DNA of 14,102 bases from Methanolobus sp. UBA474 (GCA_002501695.1 DANZ01000068.1:36449-50550); one strand, 5' to 3'. Positions 1-8,023 are shown, counted from the stretch's first letter. Numbers and translations: made by a program. The notes: generated by a model from the sequence alone, not told the origin.

Positions 1-20
1 GCGTGTTGAAAATCGTACTA

Positions 21-45
21 CTTATATCATTCTATGATATATAAG
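21..45. repeat. AT-rich imperfect inverted repeat after the radical SAM gene
   Basis: The arms CTTATATCAT (21-30) and ATGATATATAAG (34-45) pair around a 3-base loop. Seven central base pairs are perfect, and a 2-base bulge precedes three more. The repeat lies just past the TAA stop of the minus-strand radical SAM gene, so it may be a 3' hairpin of that transcript. It could equally be a TATA-rich promoter of a gene left of the window. It is AT-rich with no long T-run behind it, so the terminator reading is weak. Confidence 0.3.
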
Positions 46-52
46 TTGGCTT

Positions 53-1114
53 TTATAGGGGCATTTTCTCTACAACAAATCCATTCTCGAAAGGATATCT
101 CTCTATGATAGATAACTCACTTGCATTTTCTCTTACTGTCTCTGCAATATCTTCAAGTATCCACCAGGCAGTTTCAACAGAGCAGTCTTTAATCCCCAGC
201 ATTTCCCGGGGGACCCCATGCTCTATGAGCAGTTCTGTCATTTTCTGCGCAGCACTCGCATCTTTGCAAAGGAGCTGTCCGTAAATAACAGTCCCTTCCT
301 CCGTCACATCATCAAATGCTCTTGCAGTGTTACGGGCAATACGCAACAGGCGTTCTCTGAGCTGGACTGCATCCTTGTATGTTGATGAGCAGAAGTGTAT
401 CCTGTTTAACTCCGTCCCGCTTGCCATATTCCTTGCAAGCTCCATTGAACCTGCAACGGCGTTAGATATATCACTTTCAAGTACAAAACCTTTGAGTTTA
501 AGAGCCCTTGCATTTGCATCCGAAAATTCCAGTTCGTTCAGGTTGAGAAAACAATCCGTTTCCCTGGCAAAATCTGCAACCTTCTCTATACCCTCGATCG
601 CAGGGACCTCGATCCCGGCTGACATGCTGCATTGCATGGCATTTCTTATGGATTCGGCATAAGGGCTGGCACCCAGCTCATCCCAGACAGCTACAGGAGG
701 GTGGAACCTGATCTCATCAAGCCCTGCCTCCGCCAGCCTGGAGATAATTTCCATTTCCGGTGCAAGTGATGTGTAAAGATGGATATGATGCCCTTTGCCA
801 AATTCTGATTTAAGGAGCCTTATGTAGTGAAGCACTCTTTCAGGTACCAGCAGCGGCTCTCCTCCTGTAATGCCTGTGCCCAGGGCATCCATATGGCGTG
901 CTTCCTCCAGTATGTCCTGATCACAGCTGACAGGCCTTTCATTCGCATAGGCTGCATCCTTTCGCCTCTCTGCCGAGACCGGGCAGTAAAAGCAGTCTCT
1001 CAGGCACACGCCTGTAACAAAAAGCACCATCTTGGCACCCATATGACAAAGTCTGCAACCCTCAGGCAGGTATGTATGAAAGGAGCCTGATACAGTCTGG
1101 TTTAATTTGCTCAT
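53..1114 (-). CDS. radical SAM protein, COG2108-like (archaeal, function unknown)
   Basis: A 353-residue protein with the radical SAM cluster motif CLRDCFYC (Cys37, Cys41, Cys44; CX3CX2C) and the SAM-contacting GGEP motif at residues 84-87. Two further cysteines (Cys20, Cys23, in GCRLCHMG) precede the motif and may help bind metal or an auxiliary cluster. A C-terminal half with several more cysteines (for example HFCSS near residue 244) follows the barrel. The overall pattern recalls COG2108, described as related to pyruvate-formate-lyase activating enzymes and common in methanogens. Its substrate is unknown to me. The ATG at 1114 has no Shine-Dalgarno sequence, but a TATA box about 25 bases upstream suggests a leaderless mRNA. 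The gene is divergent from a ferredoxin that could supply electrons (inference). It is most likely cytoplasmic, since no signal peptide is seen. Confidence 0.88.
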   Translation of the reverse strand: MSKLNQTVSGSFHTYLPEGCRLCHMGAKMVLFVTGVCLRDCFYCPVSAERRKDAAYANERPVSCDQDILEEARHMDALGTGITGGEPLLVPERVLHYIRLLKSEFGKGHHIHLYTSLAPEMEIISRLAEAGLDEIRFHPPVAVWDELGASPYAESIRNAMQCSMSAGIEVPAIEGIEKVADFARETDCFLNLNELEFSDANARALKLKGFVLESDISNAVAGSMELARNMASGTELNRIHFCSSTYKDAVQLRERLLRIARNTARAFDDVTEEGTVIYGQLLCKDASAAQKMTELLIEHGVPREMLGIKDCSVETAWWILEDIAETVRENASELSIIERYPFENGFVVEKMPL

Positions 1115-1137
1115 TTGCGAACTCTATACGCTGGTCG

Positions 1138-1145
1138 TATATAAG
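1138..1145 (-). promoter_or_regulatory. TATA box of the radical SAM gene
   Basis: On the minus strand this reads CTTATATA, a good archaeal TATA box. Its centre is about 27 bases from the first base of the ATG at 1114. That would put transcription start at or next to the start codon, which fits the absence of a ribosome-binding site. A second AT-rich stretch (1148-1157, TTATTTAAAA on the plus strand) may serve the divergent ferredoxin gene. Confidence 0.5.
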
Positions 1146-1205
1146 GCTTATTTAAAAGGGCATGGTTCAATACTTTAATGTAACATCTGCCGGATATATT
1201 CCCAT

Positions 1206-1391
1206 ATGCAGGGAAAAGAGGGCCATATCGCAGTCATTGGCTGCAGGAAGTGCTTAAGGTGCGACAATATCTGTCCTTACGGGGCCCTACACAGGATAGA
1301 TGGCTTTGCAAGGGTGGACTCCATCAAGTGCACTCTGTGCATGGAGTGCGTGAAAGTATGCCCTAACAAAGCTCTGATCTATATCGACTGA
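1206..1391 (+). CDS. small 2[4Fe-4S] ferredoxin
   Basis: A 61-residue protein with two classic CxxCxxCxxxCP cluster motifs: Cys13, 16, 19, 23 and Cys42, 45, 48, 52, each ending in Cys-Pro. The length and spacing are those of a bacterial/clostridial-type 2[4Fe-4S] ferredoxin, a cytoplasmic low-potential electron carrier. An in-frame stop lies 28 bases before the ATG, and no other start codon falls between them, so the start is firm. No strong Shine-Dalgarno sequence is seen. The gene is divergent from the radical SAM gene across a 91-base gap and ends 14 bases from the convergent flavin-reductase-like gene. A role as electron donor to the radical SAM enzyme or the flavoprotein is suggested only by position. 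Confidence 0.9.
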   Translation: MQGKEGHIAVIGCRKCLRCDNICPYGALHRIDGFARVDSIKCTLCMECVKVCPNKALIYID

Positions 1392-1405
1392 CAGTCCCTC
1401 TGTTC

Positions 1406-1975
1406 TTACTTCATTTCCTTTCCGATCGAGAAAGCTTTGCCAAGTGACTTGCCGATCCCATAATAACTCCTTATCTCCGGTCCGAACACGACAGGTCTTA
1501 CCTTCTCAATATCCGGTACGCCTCTCTCATCCAGCACAGACTCTTCTGCCCGGATGTCAATGATCTCCCCGATGAATTGCGTATGCAGTCCGATCTCAAA
1601 ACTGTGTATCAGCTTGCACTCAAGGACAACAGGGAACTCTCCGATATAAGGGGCGTATACCAGGTCACTTCTTACAGGAGTAAGCCCTGTTGTCTCGAAC
1701 TTGTTCTCATCCTTTCCGCTTGCCATTCCACAGTAATCGGTCTGCCTGACATATTCCTCCGAGGGAATGTTCACGGTGAAAGCTTCCTTCTCCATGATAT
1801 TGGTATAACTGTAGGTTGCTTTCCTTAGCGATATGCTGACACAGGGCGGGTTTGAGCAGCAGATGCCTCCCCATGCAATGGTCGCAGCATTCGGGGTACC
1901 GAATGCATCATATGTACCAATCACCCATGCAGGTGCCGGATACGCAAATGGTTTTGCTCCTATGGATATTTTCAT
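1406..1975 (-). CDS. flavin reductase-like FMN-binding split-barrel protein
   Basis: A 189-residue protein of the flavin reductase-like family (COG1853), typical of archaeal FMN-binding split barrels. The N-terminal part (residues 10-75) shows the usual pattern: PAPAWVIGT, an AATIAW segment, SNPPCVSISL and later FTVNIPS, which would form the flavin-binding barrel. The cysteines in GGICCSNPPC (39, 40, 45) are notable. Proteins of this family move electrons through FMN; the acceptor here is unknown. I chose the ATG at 1975 because GGGAG (1985-1989) lies 9 bases upstream. A TTG three codons earlier (1984) is possible but overlaps the region next to that site. The stop of the secretion membrane gene is 63 bases upstream on the same strand, so co-transcription is possible. 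An AATATAA sequence at 1994-2000 lies too close to the start to be a convincing promoter for a transcript carrying the ribosome site. Confidence 0.85.
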   Translation of the reverse strand: MKISIGAKPFAYPAPAWVIGTYDAFGTPNAATIAWGGICCSNPPCVSISLRKATYSYTNIMEKEAFTVNIPSEEYVRQTDYCGMASGKDENKFETTGLTPVRSDLVYAPYIGEFPVVLECKLIHSFEIGLHTQFIGEIIDIRAEESVLDERGVPDIEKVRPVVFGPEIRSYYGIGKSLGKAFSIGKEMK

Positions 1976-2038
1976 CGATATCAACTCCCGGGGTTATATT
2001 TGACCGATGGATATTGAACCTTGCGGGATGTCCGGGCT

Positions 2039-3988
2039 TCAGACAAGCCCTCTGAAGACTATCCTGGATGCCACCGTCGAGAGCGTGAATACTATTATGG
2101 ACAGCGGAAGCACCTGCCCCAGGTCATACATAAGCTGTGCCCTGTCACCACCGTACTCGATGGTGCCTGAGAAGCGGGTAAGTATCACGGTGATAAGGAT
2201 GAGGTATATGCCGATAGAAAGCATGAACAGGTCCGGGGGTATGGATTGCTCAAGGTCTGCAGGAGATATCTGCCCAGACCCGGGTATCAGGTTTGCCGGA
2301 AGGTGCTCCATACTGTGTGATATATTCTGCAGTATCTTTGCAATGACCTCTGACAGGGCCATAGTGACCCCTGCGATAAGAGGTGCAAAGATGGCCGCAG
2401 TTGAGCGCATTGTGGACGTCATGTCATACAATGACCTCTTTATGTTCTGTTCGACATCTTGCAGCTCTTTCAGATGATCGGCGAGCTTAACAATAGCCAC
2501 TCCTGCGGCCTCATGGCTCTTGTGCGCGCTTTCAACAAAGAGCTTCATGGTGGTCCTGATCCTCTCCGAATACACATCCTTGAATGCCCCGAACTCATCG
2601 TCGAAAATGGCAGTCAGGATATCTGCCCTTATGCTTAGCAGGTTAAGGGATATCCTCTCGAATGCTCCGGCTATCTGTGATCCCTGCATGGTCGATGCTG
2701 TATGCATGAAAGCTTCCTCAGTGGCCCTGCCTTCGGATATCCTTCTGCCAAGTACGAATAGGGCATCAGAGAATTCGGTTTCCATCTTCTTGATCTCATC
2801 ACGTATCTTCTTGTACGGTGCGTAGCTCGCATTAAGGTAGAATGCAACGGCAAAGACGATTCCCCATAAAATGAGCAATCCCTTCGGCAGGATGCCTTCA
2901 AGTGTTGCGGTCGATATGATATTACCCGGATTTCCCAGTTGCATCCATATGTATCCCAGAAGGGCTATAGTTACAGCCATTGCGACTGATATTATTGTGG
3001 CAGTGGCTTTTTTCTTCTTTATTCCCCTCAATTCCGGGTGGCTGTCAGGGATGCTCTGGGGGACAAAAGTAGCAGGCCTTTGCATAAGGATATATTCAGC
3101 GTACGCAAAGGTTGCCAATGGCAGGGCGATATTATACAATATCACCAGGGTGCCTATGCCAAAGCGAATGCCGACCACGGTTATGGCAGGCATGAGTGCA
3201 ACCAGTGCAAGAGGGATAAGGATGAATATGGAGTACAGGACGTATGTAGGGCTTTTCAGTCTGGATGCAAAGTTCTCCATCAGTTTTTTCGTATTCTCCA
3301 GCACGATGTCAAGGGCCCTGTTCAGGGTGATCATCCTTTGAGCCTCGTCCGGCTCACTCGTTGAACTTTTTATCAGATGCAGGGCCCTTTTGAAATACTC
3401 GCTGTTCTTGCCCCATATATTGGCGAATTCAAGTGTCGCATCATCCATACCCCTGTACTCTCTGACATGCAGGTTCCAGAGCATCTTTCTAAGGTCCTTT
3501 GCCAGGGGCCTGTCGGAGCTCTCCCCTGCAAACCTGATAGCGACCTCCATGTTCGGGACCAGCTTCATTGACATGACCATGTAGCTGAGGATCTCGGGCA
3601 TGTCGCCAAGAGAACGGACCTTCATCCATCGGGAGTATATCTTGATGTACTCGCTGAGGTATACGAGTGTAAGAAGGGGGATAACAAGGCTTAAAGCCAC
3701 GGTTATCCGGAGAGTGACAGCCTCAAAGCTGGTAAGCCTGAAGATGACAGAATCCGCTATAAGGAAAGAAACGAACATCAGGCCTGATATGGCATACGCG
3801 AAAAATGCGGTTTCATAGGGTTCGAGGTCCAGTCCTGTATATATAAGGGCATCCCGGTATTCTTCACTTATGGCTTTATCTGCTTTCTTCCGAAAGGAAG
3901 CAGGGTCCCGCAACAGCCAATTCAGGTTCCTGAACGTGAACTTGCAGCCATGGTAATACCAGTTCTCTTCATTGCTCAGAGGTACCAC
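2039..3988 (-). CDS. type II/IV secretion membrane protein, TadC/FlaJ (T2SSF) family
   Basis: A 649-residue polytopic membrane protein, probably the inner-membrane platform of an archaeal type IV pilus-like or secretion machine. Two T2SSF-like cytoplasmic modules are visible, at about 130-215 (starting PEILSYMVMSMKLVPNME) and 405-530 (starting FSDALFVLGRRISEG). Hydrophobic segments lie near 60-80, 95-115, 247-270, 275-300, 330-350, 370-388, 530-552, 588-604 and 626-643. Two modules in about 650 residues is the usual size for this archaeal class. The start is GTG at 3988, overlapping the end of the ATPase gene by 20 bases, which suggests translational coupling. An ATG that overlaps the ATPase stop is out of frame. 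The ribosome site before the GTG is poor. The partner is the upstream ATPase. Substrate and assembled structure are unknown, and no pilin gene is nearby. Confidence 0.85.
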   Translation of the reverse strand: MVPLSNEENWYYHGCKFTFRNLNWLLRDPASFRKKADKAISEEYRDALIYTGLDLEPYETAFFAYAISGLMFVSFLIADSVIFRLTSFEAVTLRITVALSLVIPLLTLVYLSEYIKIYSRWMKVRSLGDMPEILSYMVMSMKLVPNMEVAIRFAGESSDRPLAKDLRKMLWNLHVREYRGMDDATLEFANIWGKNSEYFKRALHLIKSSTSEPDEAQRMITLNRALDIVLENTKKLMENFASRLKSPTYVLYSIFILIPLALVALMPAITVVGIRFGIGTLVILYNIALPLATFAYAEYILMQRPATFVPQSIPDSHPELRGIKKKKATATIISVAMAVTIALLGYIWMQLGNPGNIISTATLEGILPKGLLILWGIVFAVAFYLNASYAPYKKIRDEIKKMETEFSDALFVLGRRISEGRATEEAFMHTASTMQGSQIAGAFERISLNLLSIRADILTAIFDDEFGAFKDVYSERIRTTMKLFVESAHKSHEAAGVAIVKLADHLKELQDVEQNIKRSLYDMTSTMRSTAAIFAPLIAGVTMALSEVIAKILQNISHSMEHLPANLIPGSGQISPADLEQSIPPDLFMLSIGIYLILITVILTRFSGTIEYGGDRAQLMYDLGQVLPLSIIVFTLSTVASRIVFRGLV

Positions 3989-6566
3989 CTGCTGCAGCCG
4001 GGCCTTTTTCTCCCGTATACGTTAATATCCCCATGTCCCGCGGGGAAAGCGTAGACTGGCGCTTTGAGGCAAAATCCTCAAACCATGCAGACCACTTCTT
4101 ATAGATGCGCTGCATGTTCATTCCCCCATCATACCGTTTTTCTTCTTCTATGAGCAGCCAGAACATGTTATTTGCTGTGCTCACGGTGGTCGCTTCCACA
4201 AAGAAGGGGTCTTTCCTGCCGTATTCAGCCATCTTTTCCTTGATCTTCGCTCTCAGGCGGATGTTCTGCGAAGCCTGGTCGATGCTCATGCCCCATTTAT
4301 CCGCGATCTTGCCAATCAATACAGACTGCCCACGATCCATTATATCAGTAGGGACCATGGAATCCAGGGAGGCATTATATTTCAGCACGTCAGAGAATAC
4401 CGTGTTAGTGTTTTCGGGATCCCATGTCTCGTTAACCTCTGATATCTGGATCACCCTGCGCTTTGTCACCATGCTTCCGGATATTCTGGTATTGCTGCAT
4501 ACCACCACCGCGTCCGTTGATTTGAATGATGCATGAGGGACGCCAAGGGTATGAACTATCCGCTCGTAGACTGCGCGTGTGGACGAGCCGTGGATGGTCC
4601 CTATGACCGAGTTACCGGCGGAGCCAACCTGCATAGCTTCGTAAAGGACCGAGACCTCCGGACCTCTGACCTCGCCCATTACCAGGGAGGAGCTCCCAAG
4701 CCTCAGGGAAGCCCGCAGTGCTGTGGAAGGCTCTATCTCTATGCCATACTTCATAATGGCTGATTGTGAGTTGAGTCCCTGCACTTTCCATCCCATATCC
4801 TGAAGCTGTTCTATGGGTATCTCGGGAGTGTCCTCTATCGTGAGTATCCTGTACCTCTGGGGTATCTCCAGCAACATGGCGCTCAACAGGGATGTCTTGC
4901 CGGATCCCACGCCACCGGCAACAAGCACTGAGGCCTGCCCGTCCATAATAAAGCTCAGCAGCCCTGCAGCCAGCGGGGATATGGAGCCGGTGTTGATGAG
5001 CTTTGGAAGCGTCCATGGGTCTTTTGCGTGTTTCCTGAATGCATAGGCTATTCCTTTTGCACTGAGCGGATCCCCTATGACCGACGCACGCACTCCATAT
5101 TCCTTAATGAACATTTCAAGCACCGGGGTGGCTTCTCCAAAGGGGCGTCCGCTTATAGACCTCAGCCTGGATATCAGCGAGTCCATATCTTCCTGTGATA
5201 GGAAGATATTGGTGATGCATTCCTCCCCGTCCAGCACCACATGTACAGGGTTCCTGTCTGCGGGCGCATTGACATACACGTCCGTCACCCTTTCATCGGA
5301 GAGCAGATCCTCAAGTATTCCAAGCCCGGTAGTGTATTTGGTCAGGATGTCAGTGTAGAGCTTTATCTTAGAAGGCTCCAGCGACATTCTCCTCAGCTCC
5401 GCCTCCTCCAGCAGTAAACGCTTACCCAGTATCTTGAAATAGTTCCTTGAGCTTGACGGGTTTGCGAACTGCAGGTCTTTGGGACGGTGCCTGATCATCT
5501 TTTTCCTGACAGTTTCAATGATCTCGAGTTCATCGGCTTCAAGACAATACTCCACAGGATTTATGATGTACATCTTTTCCGGGCGATCAGTTAACTGGTA
5601 GATCGAGACGGGAAGCGATTTTTCATTCATATGGTTTATGTCGTAGCACTCCACGAAGATCGTATTGTCCGGAGGCTCAGTGTAGATGCGTGAAGTGGAA
5701 AAGGGCGGCCTGACATATGATCTCAGGCATGTTTCGTACCCTGTTACCTCAAAACCATCCGCCGGTCCTGCTGCAGTATCGTGCAAGCCACTTTCCAGAT
5801 CGAGAGAACATGTGGCCATTTCCTGCAGGATGCATTTGAATTCATGCAGGCACTTTTCGCATTCCTTATACTTACTCTCGCTCACATTTATGAGACTGCG
5901 CTGATCACAGTGCAGGCGTATCATAAAGGAGGCTCTGAGGGGGTCATGCCCGGAGGTCGCAATGATGTCAGTTATCAAATCCAGGCGACTTGATGCGCAT
6001 TTCGTGCAATCGCTGTAATGGCAGCACTCATCTGTCAGCCGTGCTGTGGAATAGGAACTCAGGCGGTCGTGTAACTGCGCCATCATATAGATCACATTAA
6101 GGTCCTTTCCCTCATAGTCCCTCTCATATAGCTTTGAGAGCACAAGCCTGTCGATGACCGGTTCTTTCAGTAGTATACTGAATATGTTCTTTCTGCAGAC
6201 CGGACTCTGGAATGTAGGTCCTTGAGTACATTCCTTGCAGTTCACGGTTATTACTCCGTGTTTTTTCGAAGATCTTACCTTATAGGGGCAAAGTATCTCT
6301 TCTGCATTTTTGTTCACGTTCATCAGGGATATTCCGGAAGATATCATATTTTCAATTATGACCGAATACCACGGTTTTTTAGTCTCTGCTGCGAGGCACG
6401 TATCGTTTTTTGGTGCATCTGCACAGACCTCCATATCCCTGCCTTCTCTTGTGATGATCCCGATCTCGGATGATCCATCTACGGGACTTTCGTGAGAAGG
6501 TTGCATTCCCGGTGGTCGTGGCTGGCCCTCAAGGTAAGTTTCCGGCTCTGATTCCTGTATGGTCAA
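3969..6566 (-). CDS. type II/IV secretion system ATPase (FlaI/TadA/GspE superfamily) with Cys-rich N-terminus
   Basis: An 865-residue ATPase that would power assembly or secretion by the adjacent TadC/FlaJ-like protein at the cytoplasmic face of the membrane. The C-terminal core has Walker A GGVGSGKTS (551-559), an acidic box TIEDTPEI (576-583), a Walker B region SLVMGEVRG (626-634) and a His box ending GTIHGSS (656-662). The preceding N2-type domain spans about 410-515 (LLSDERVTDVYVN, SGRPFGEATPVLE). Residues 1-60 look disordered. Residues about 90-255 carry many cysteines (93, 110, 113, 124, 181, 182, 187, 190, 220, 236, 239, 245, 253), many in CxxC pairs, suggesting bound zinc or iron-sulfur. 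The start is TTG at 6566, backed by AAAGGAGAG at 6572-6580 with good spacing; the next ATG is at codon 21 without such support. The protein is longer than FlaI (about 550 residues), mostly through the N-terminal extension. Confidence 0.92.
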   Translation of the reverse strand: MTIQESEPETYLEGQPRPPGMQPSHESPVDGSSEIGIITREGRDMEVCADAPKNDTCLAAETKKPWYSVIIENMISSGISLMNVNKNAEEILCPYKVRSSKKHGVITVNCKECTQGPTFQSPVCRKNIFSILLKEPVIDRLVLSKLYERDYEGKDLNVIYMMAQLHDRLSSYSTARLTDECCHYSDCTKCASSRLDLITDIIATSGHDPLRASFMIRLHCDQRSLINVSESKYKECEKCLHEFKCILQEMATCSLDLESGLHDTAAGPADGFEVTGYETCLRSYVRPPFSTSRIYTEPPDNTIFVECYDINHMNEKSLPVSIYQLTDRPEKMYIINPVEYCLEADELEIIETVRKKMIRHRPKDLQFANPSSSRNYFKILGKRLLLEEAELRRMSLEPSKIKLYTDILTKYTTGLGILEDLLSDERVTDVYVNAPADRNPVHVVLDGEECITNIFLSQEDMDSLISRLRSISGRPFGEATPVLEMFIKEYGVRASVIGDPLSAKGIAYAFRKHAKDPWTLPKLINTGSISPLAAGLLSFIMDGQASVLVAGGVGSGKTSLLSAMLLEIPQRYRILTIEDTPEIPIEQLQDMGWKVQGLNSQSAIMKYGIEIEPSTALRASLRLGSSSLVMGEVRGPEVSVLYEAMQVGSAGNSVIGTIHGSSTRAVYERIVHTLGVPHASFKSTDAVVVCSNTRISGSMVTKRRVIQISEVNETWDPENTNTVFSDVLKYNASLDSMVPTDIMDRGQSVLIGKIADKWGMSIDQASQNIRLRAKIKEKMAEYGRKDPFFVEATTVSTANNMFWLLIEEEKRYDGGMNMQRIYKKWSAWFEDFASKRQSTLSPRDMGILTYTGEKGPAAAGGTSEQ

Positions 6567-6635
6567 ATCCTCTCTCCTTTCTGGATGTTCTACTAAAGGA
6601 TTTATCTAACTATTAAATATTTCGAATAAAATGCA

Positions 6636-6647
6636 TTTATATATTTA
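6636..6647. promoter_or_regulatory. TATA-rich divergent promoter between the secretion ATPase and xseA
   Basis: The sequence TTTATATATTTA reads as a TATA box on both strands. For xseA it predicts a start near 6667 and a leader of about 110 bases. For the minus-strand ATPase gene it would give a leader of about 50 bases. A second AT-rich element at 6612-6621 is an alternative for the ATPase gene, with a leader of about 25 bases. These positions are inferred from archaeal TATA-to-start spacing only. Confidence 0.4.
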
Positions 6648-6687
6648 CTTTGACTATTATTATTTTAGAAGTTGTACCGTGTCGGGA

Positions 6688-6717
6688 AAAGTATTATTAA
6701 AGTTAGCATAATACTTT
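6688..6717. repeat. perfect 10-bp inverted repeat in the xseA leader
   Basis: AAAGTATTAT (6688-6697) and ATAATACTTT (6708-6717) are exact reverse complements around a 10-base spacer. The element lies between the presumed promoter and the xseA ATG at 6780. It could be an operator for a dimeric regulator (centre-to-centre distance about two helical turns) or an RNA hairpin in the leader. No T-run follows, so an intrinsic terminator is less likely. Confidence 0.5.
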
Positions 6718-6779
6718 CACACAACTTCCTTTATGGTCTAATACCTGCAAAGCGCTCTCATAAAGGCCGGGAGATCACC

Positions 6780-7979
6780 ATGGGAATTTATACTGTTTCA
6801 CAATTGAACGACCATATCAAACAATTACTGTGCCAGGATCCCATGCTCAATCAGGTCTGGGTGCGCGGGGAGATATCAAATCTCACAAAGCATAGCTCCG
6901 GTCACTACTATTTCACTCTGAAAGATAAAGGCAGCCAGATAAGCTGTGTCAGTTTCAGGTCTACGAACAGGTCGCTTCGGTTCGAACCGGAATCCTCCAT
7001 GAAGGTTCTCATATTTGGCTCTCTGGATGTTTACACGGTTCGCGGCCAGTACCAGGTCCATGTACTGGATATAAGGCCGGACGGCATAGGAGAACTCTAC
7101 AAGGCTTATGAGCAGTTACGCACAAAGCTGGAGGCTGAAGGGCTGTTTGACAGGTCACGCAAGAGGCCCATCCCAAGGTATCCGCAAAGGATAGGTGTTG
7201 CCACCTCTCCTACAGGAGCTGCTATCCATGACATCCTGAATGTACTCCGGCGCAGGTACCCGGTGGATGTGCTGCTTGCTCCCGCTATCGTGCAGGGGGA
7301 GATGTCCGCCCCAAGCATCGTAAAAGCCATTGAGGACCTCAACAGGGCGAACGTCGATGTCATCATTGTGGGTAGGGGCGGTGGCTCGCTGGAGGACCTG
7401 TGGTCTTTCAATGAGGAGATAGTCGCAAGGGCAATATTCGAGTCAAGGGTTCCTGTGATCTCGGCTGTGGGGCATGAGACCGACTATACGATAGCTGATT
7501 TCACAGCAGATATGCGGGCTCCCACACCCTCAGCAGCTGCGGAAATGGCCGTCCCTGACAGTTTGGAACTGAAACGGCATATAAGCTCCCTGTCGGTGCG
7601 TATGGAGACGGCTGCAATACGCCATGTATTTGGCCTTTCAGAAAGGCTTGAATATCTCTCCGGCAGGATCGGCCCTGAAAAGCTCACGGACTTCCTGCGC
7701 CAGAACTACCAGAGGGTGGATGAGCTGAACGTCCGGCTGGAGCGCCATGCCGGCAGGATAATGGAGTCAGGGCGCTCTTCACTGAGCGGTCTGGCAGGGC
7801 GGCTGAATGCTATAAGCCCCCTGAGCACTCTGGAGCGCGGTTACTGCATCGCGATACTGGCTGATGGGAACAGGCTGGTCCGCAGCGTGGATGATGTGGA
7901 TACGGGAGACTGCCTCAGCCTGATGGTAAAGGACGGCACCATCCGCTGCAATGTGGATGATGTTACAAAAGGAGCATAG
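6780..7979 (+). CDS. xseA: exodeoxyribonuclease VII large subunit
   Basis: A 399-residue catalytic subunit of exonuclease VII, which degrades single-stranded DNA from both ends in DNA repair. Residues 1-100 form the OB-fold domain (YTVSQLNDHIK, VRGEISN, GHYYFTLKD). The catalytic domain (about 125-260) has the family signatures GRGGGSLEDLW (198-208) and GHETDYTIADF (231-241), with APTPSAAAE following. Asp151 (AAIHDIL) matches the conserved acidic position of this fold. A shortened helical segment (about 260-340) leads to the usual C-terminal LERGYCI and GD...DGTI motifs. The reading frame stays open upstream to a TTG at 6672, but I chose the ATG at 6780. GGGAG (6769-6773) lies 6 bases before it, and family homology begins exactly there. 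xseB follows 44 bases later. The enzyme is mainly bacterial, so an old transfer into this archaeal lineage is likely. Confidence 0.95.
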   Translation: MGIYTVSQLNDHIKQLLCQDPMLNQVWVRGEISNLTKHSSGHYYFTLKDKGSQISCVSFRSTNRSLRFEPESSMKVLIFGSLDVYTVRGQYQVHVLDIRPDGIGELYKAYEQLRTKLEAEGLFDRSRKRPIPRYPQRIGVATSPTGAAIHDILNVLRRRYPVDVLLAPAIVQGEMSAPSIVKAIEDLNRANVDVIIVGRGGGSLEDLWSFNEEIVARAIFESRVPVISAVGHETDYTIADFTADMRAPTPSAAAEMAVPDSLELKRHISSLSVRMETAAIRHVFGLSERLEYLSGRIGPEKLTDFLRQNYQRVDELNVRLERHAGRIMESGRSSLSGLAGRLNAISPLSTLERGYCIAILADGNRLVRSVDDVDTGDCLSLMVKDGTIRCNVDDVTKGA

Positions 7980-8023
7980 ATGCCTGTGGATTGAAAACCG
8001 GAGCATGAATGGAGGCAAGGGAT

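Noticed and set aside
1044..1058. A CxxCH sequence (CRLCH) in the radical SAM protein, resembling a heme c site next to a c-cytochrome maturation gene elsewhere in the window.
   Set aside because: The protein has no signal peptide and is a cytoplasmic radical SAM enzyme; the cysteines fit cluster binding better.
3970..3972. An ATG overlapping the ATPase stop (ATGA), as a start for the membrane protein.
   Set aside because: It is out of frame with the TadC/FlaJ-like protein; the in-frame GTG at 3988 is used instead.
2007..6495. Several open frames of 60-156 codons on the plus strand opposite the secretion genes.
   Set aside because: They show no family features, and the minus-strand genes carry clear motifs throughout; they are antisense shadows.
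6672..6779. A 36-codon N-terminal extension of XseA from a TTG start.
   Set aside because: It has no ribosome site or family homology and would cover the inverted repeat; ATG 6780 has GGGAG at the right spacing.
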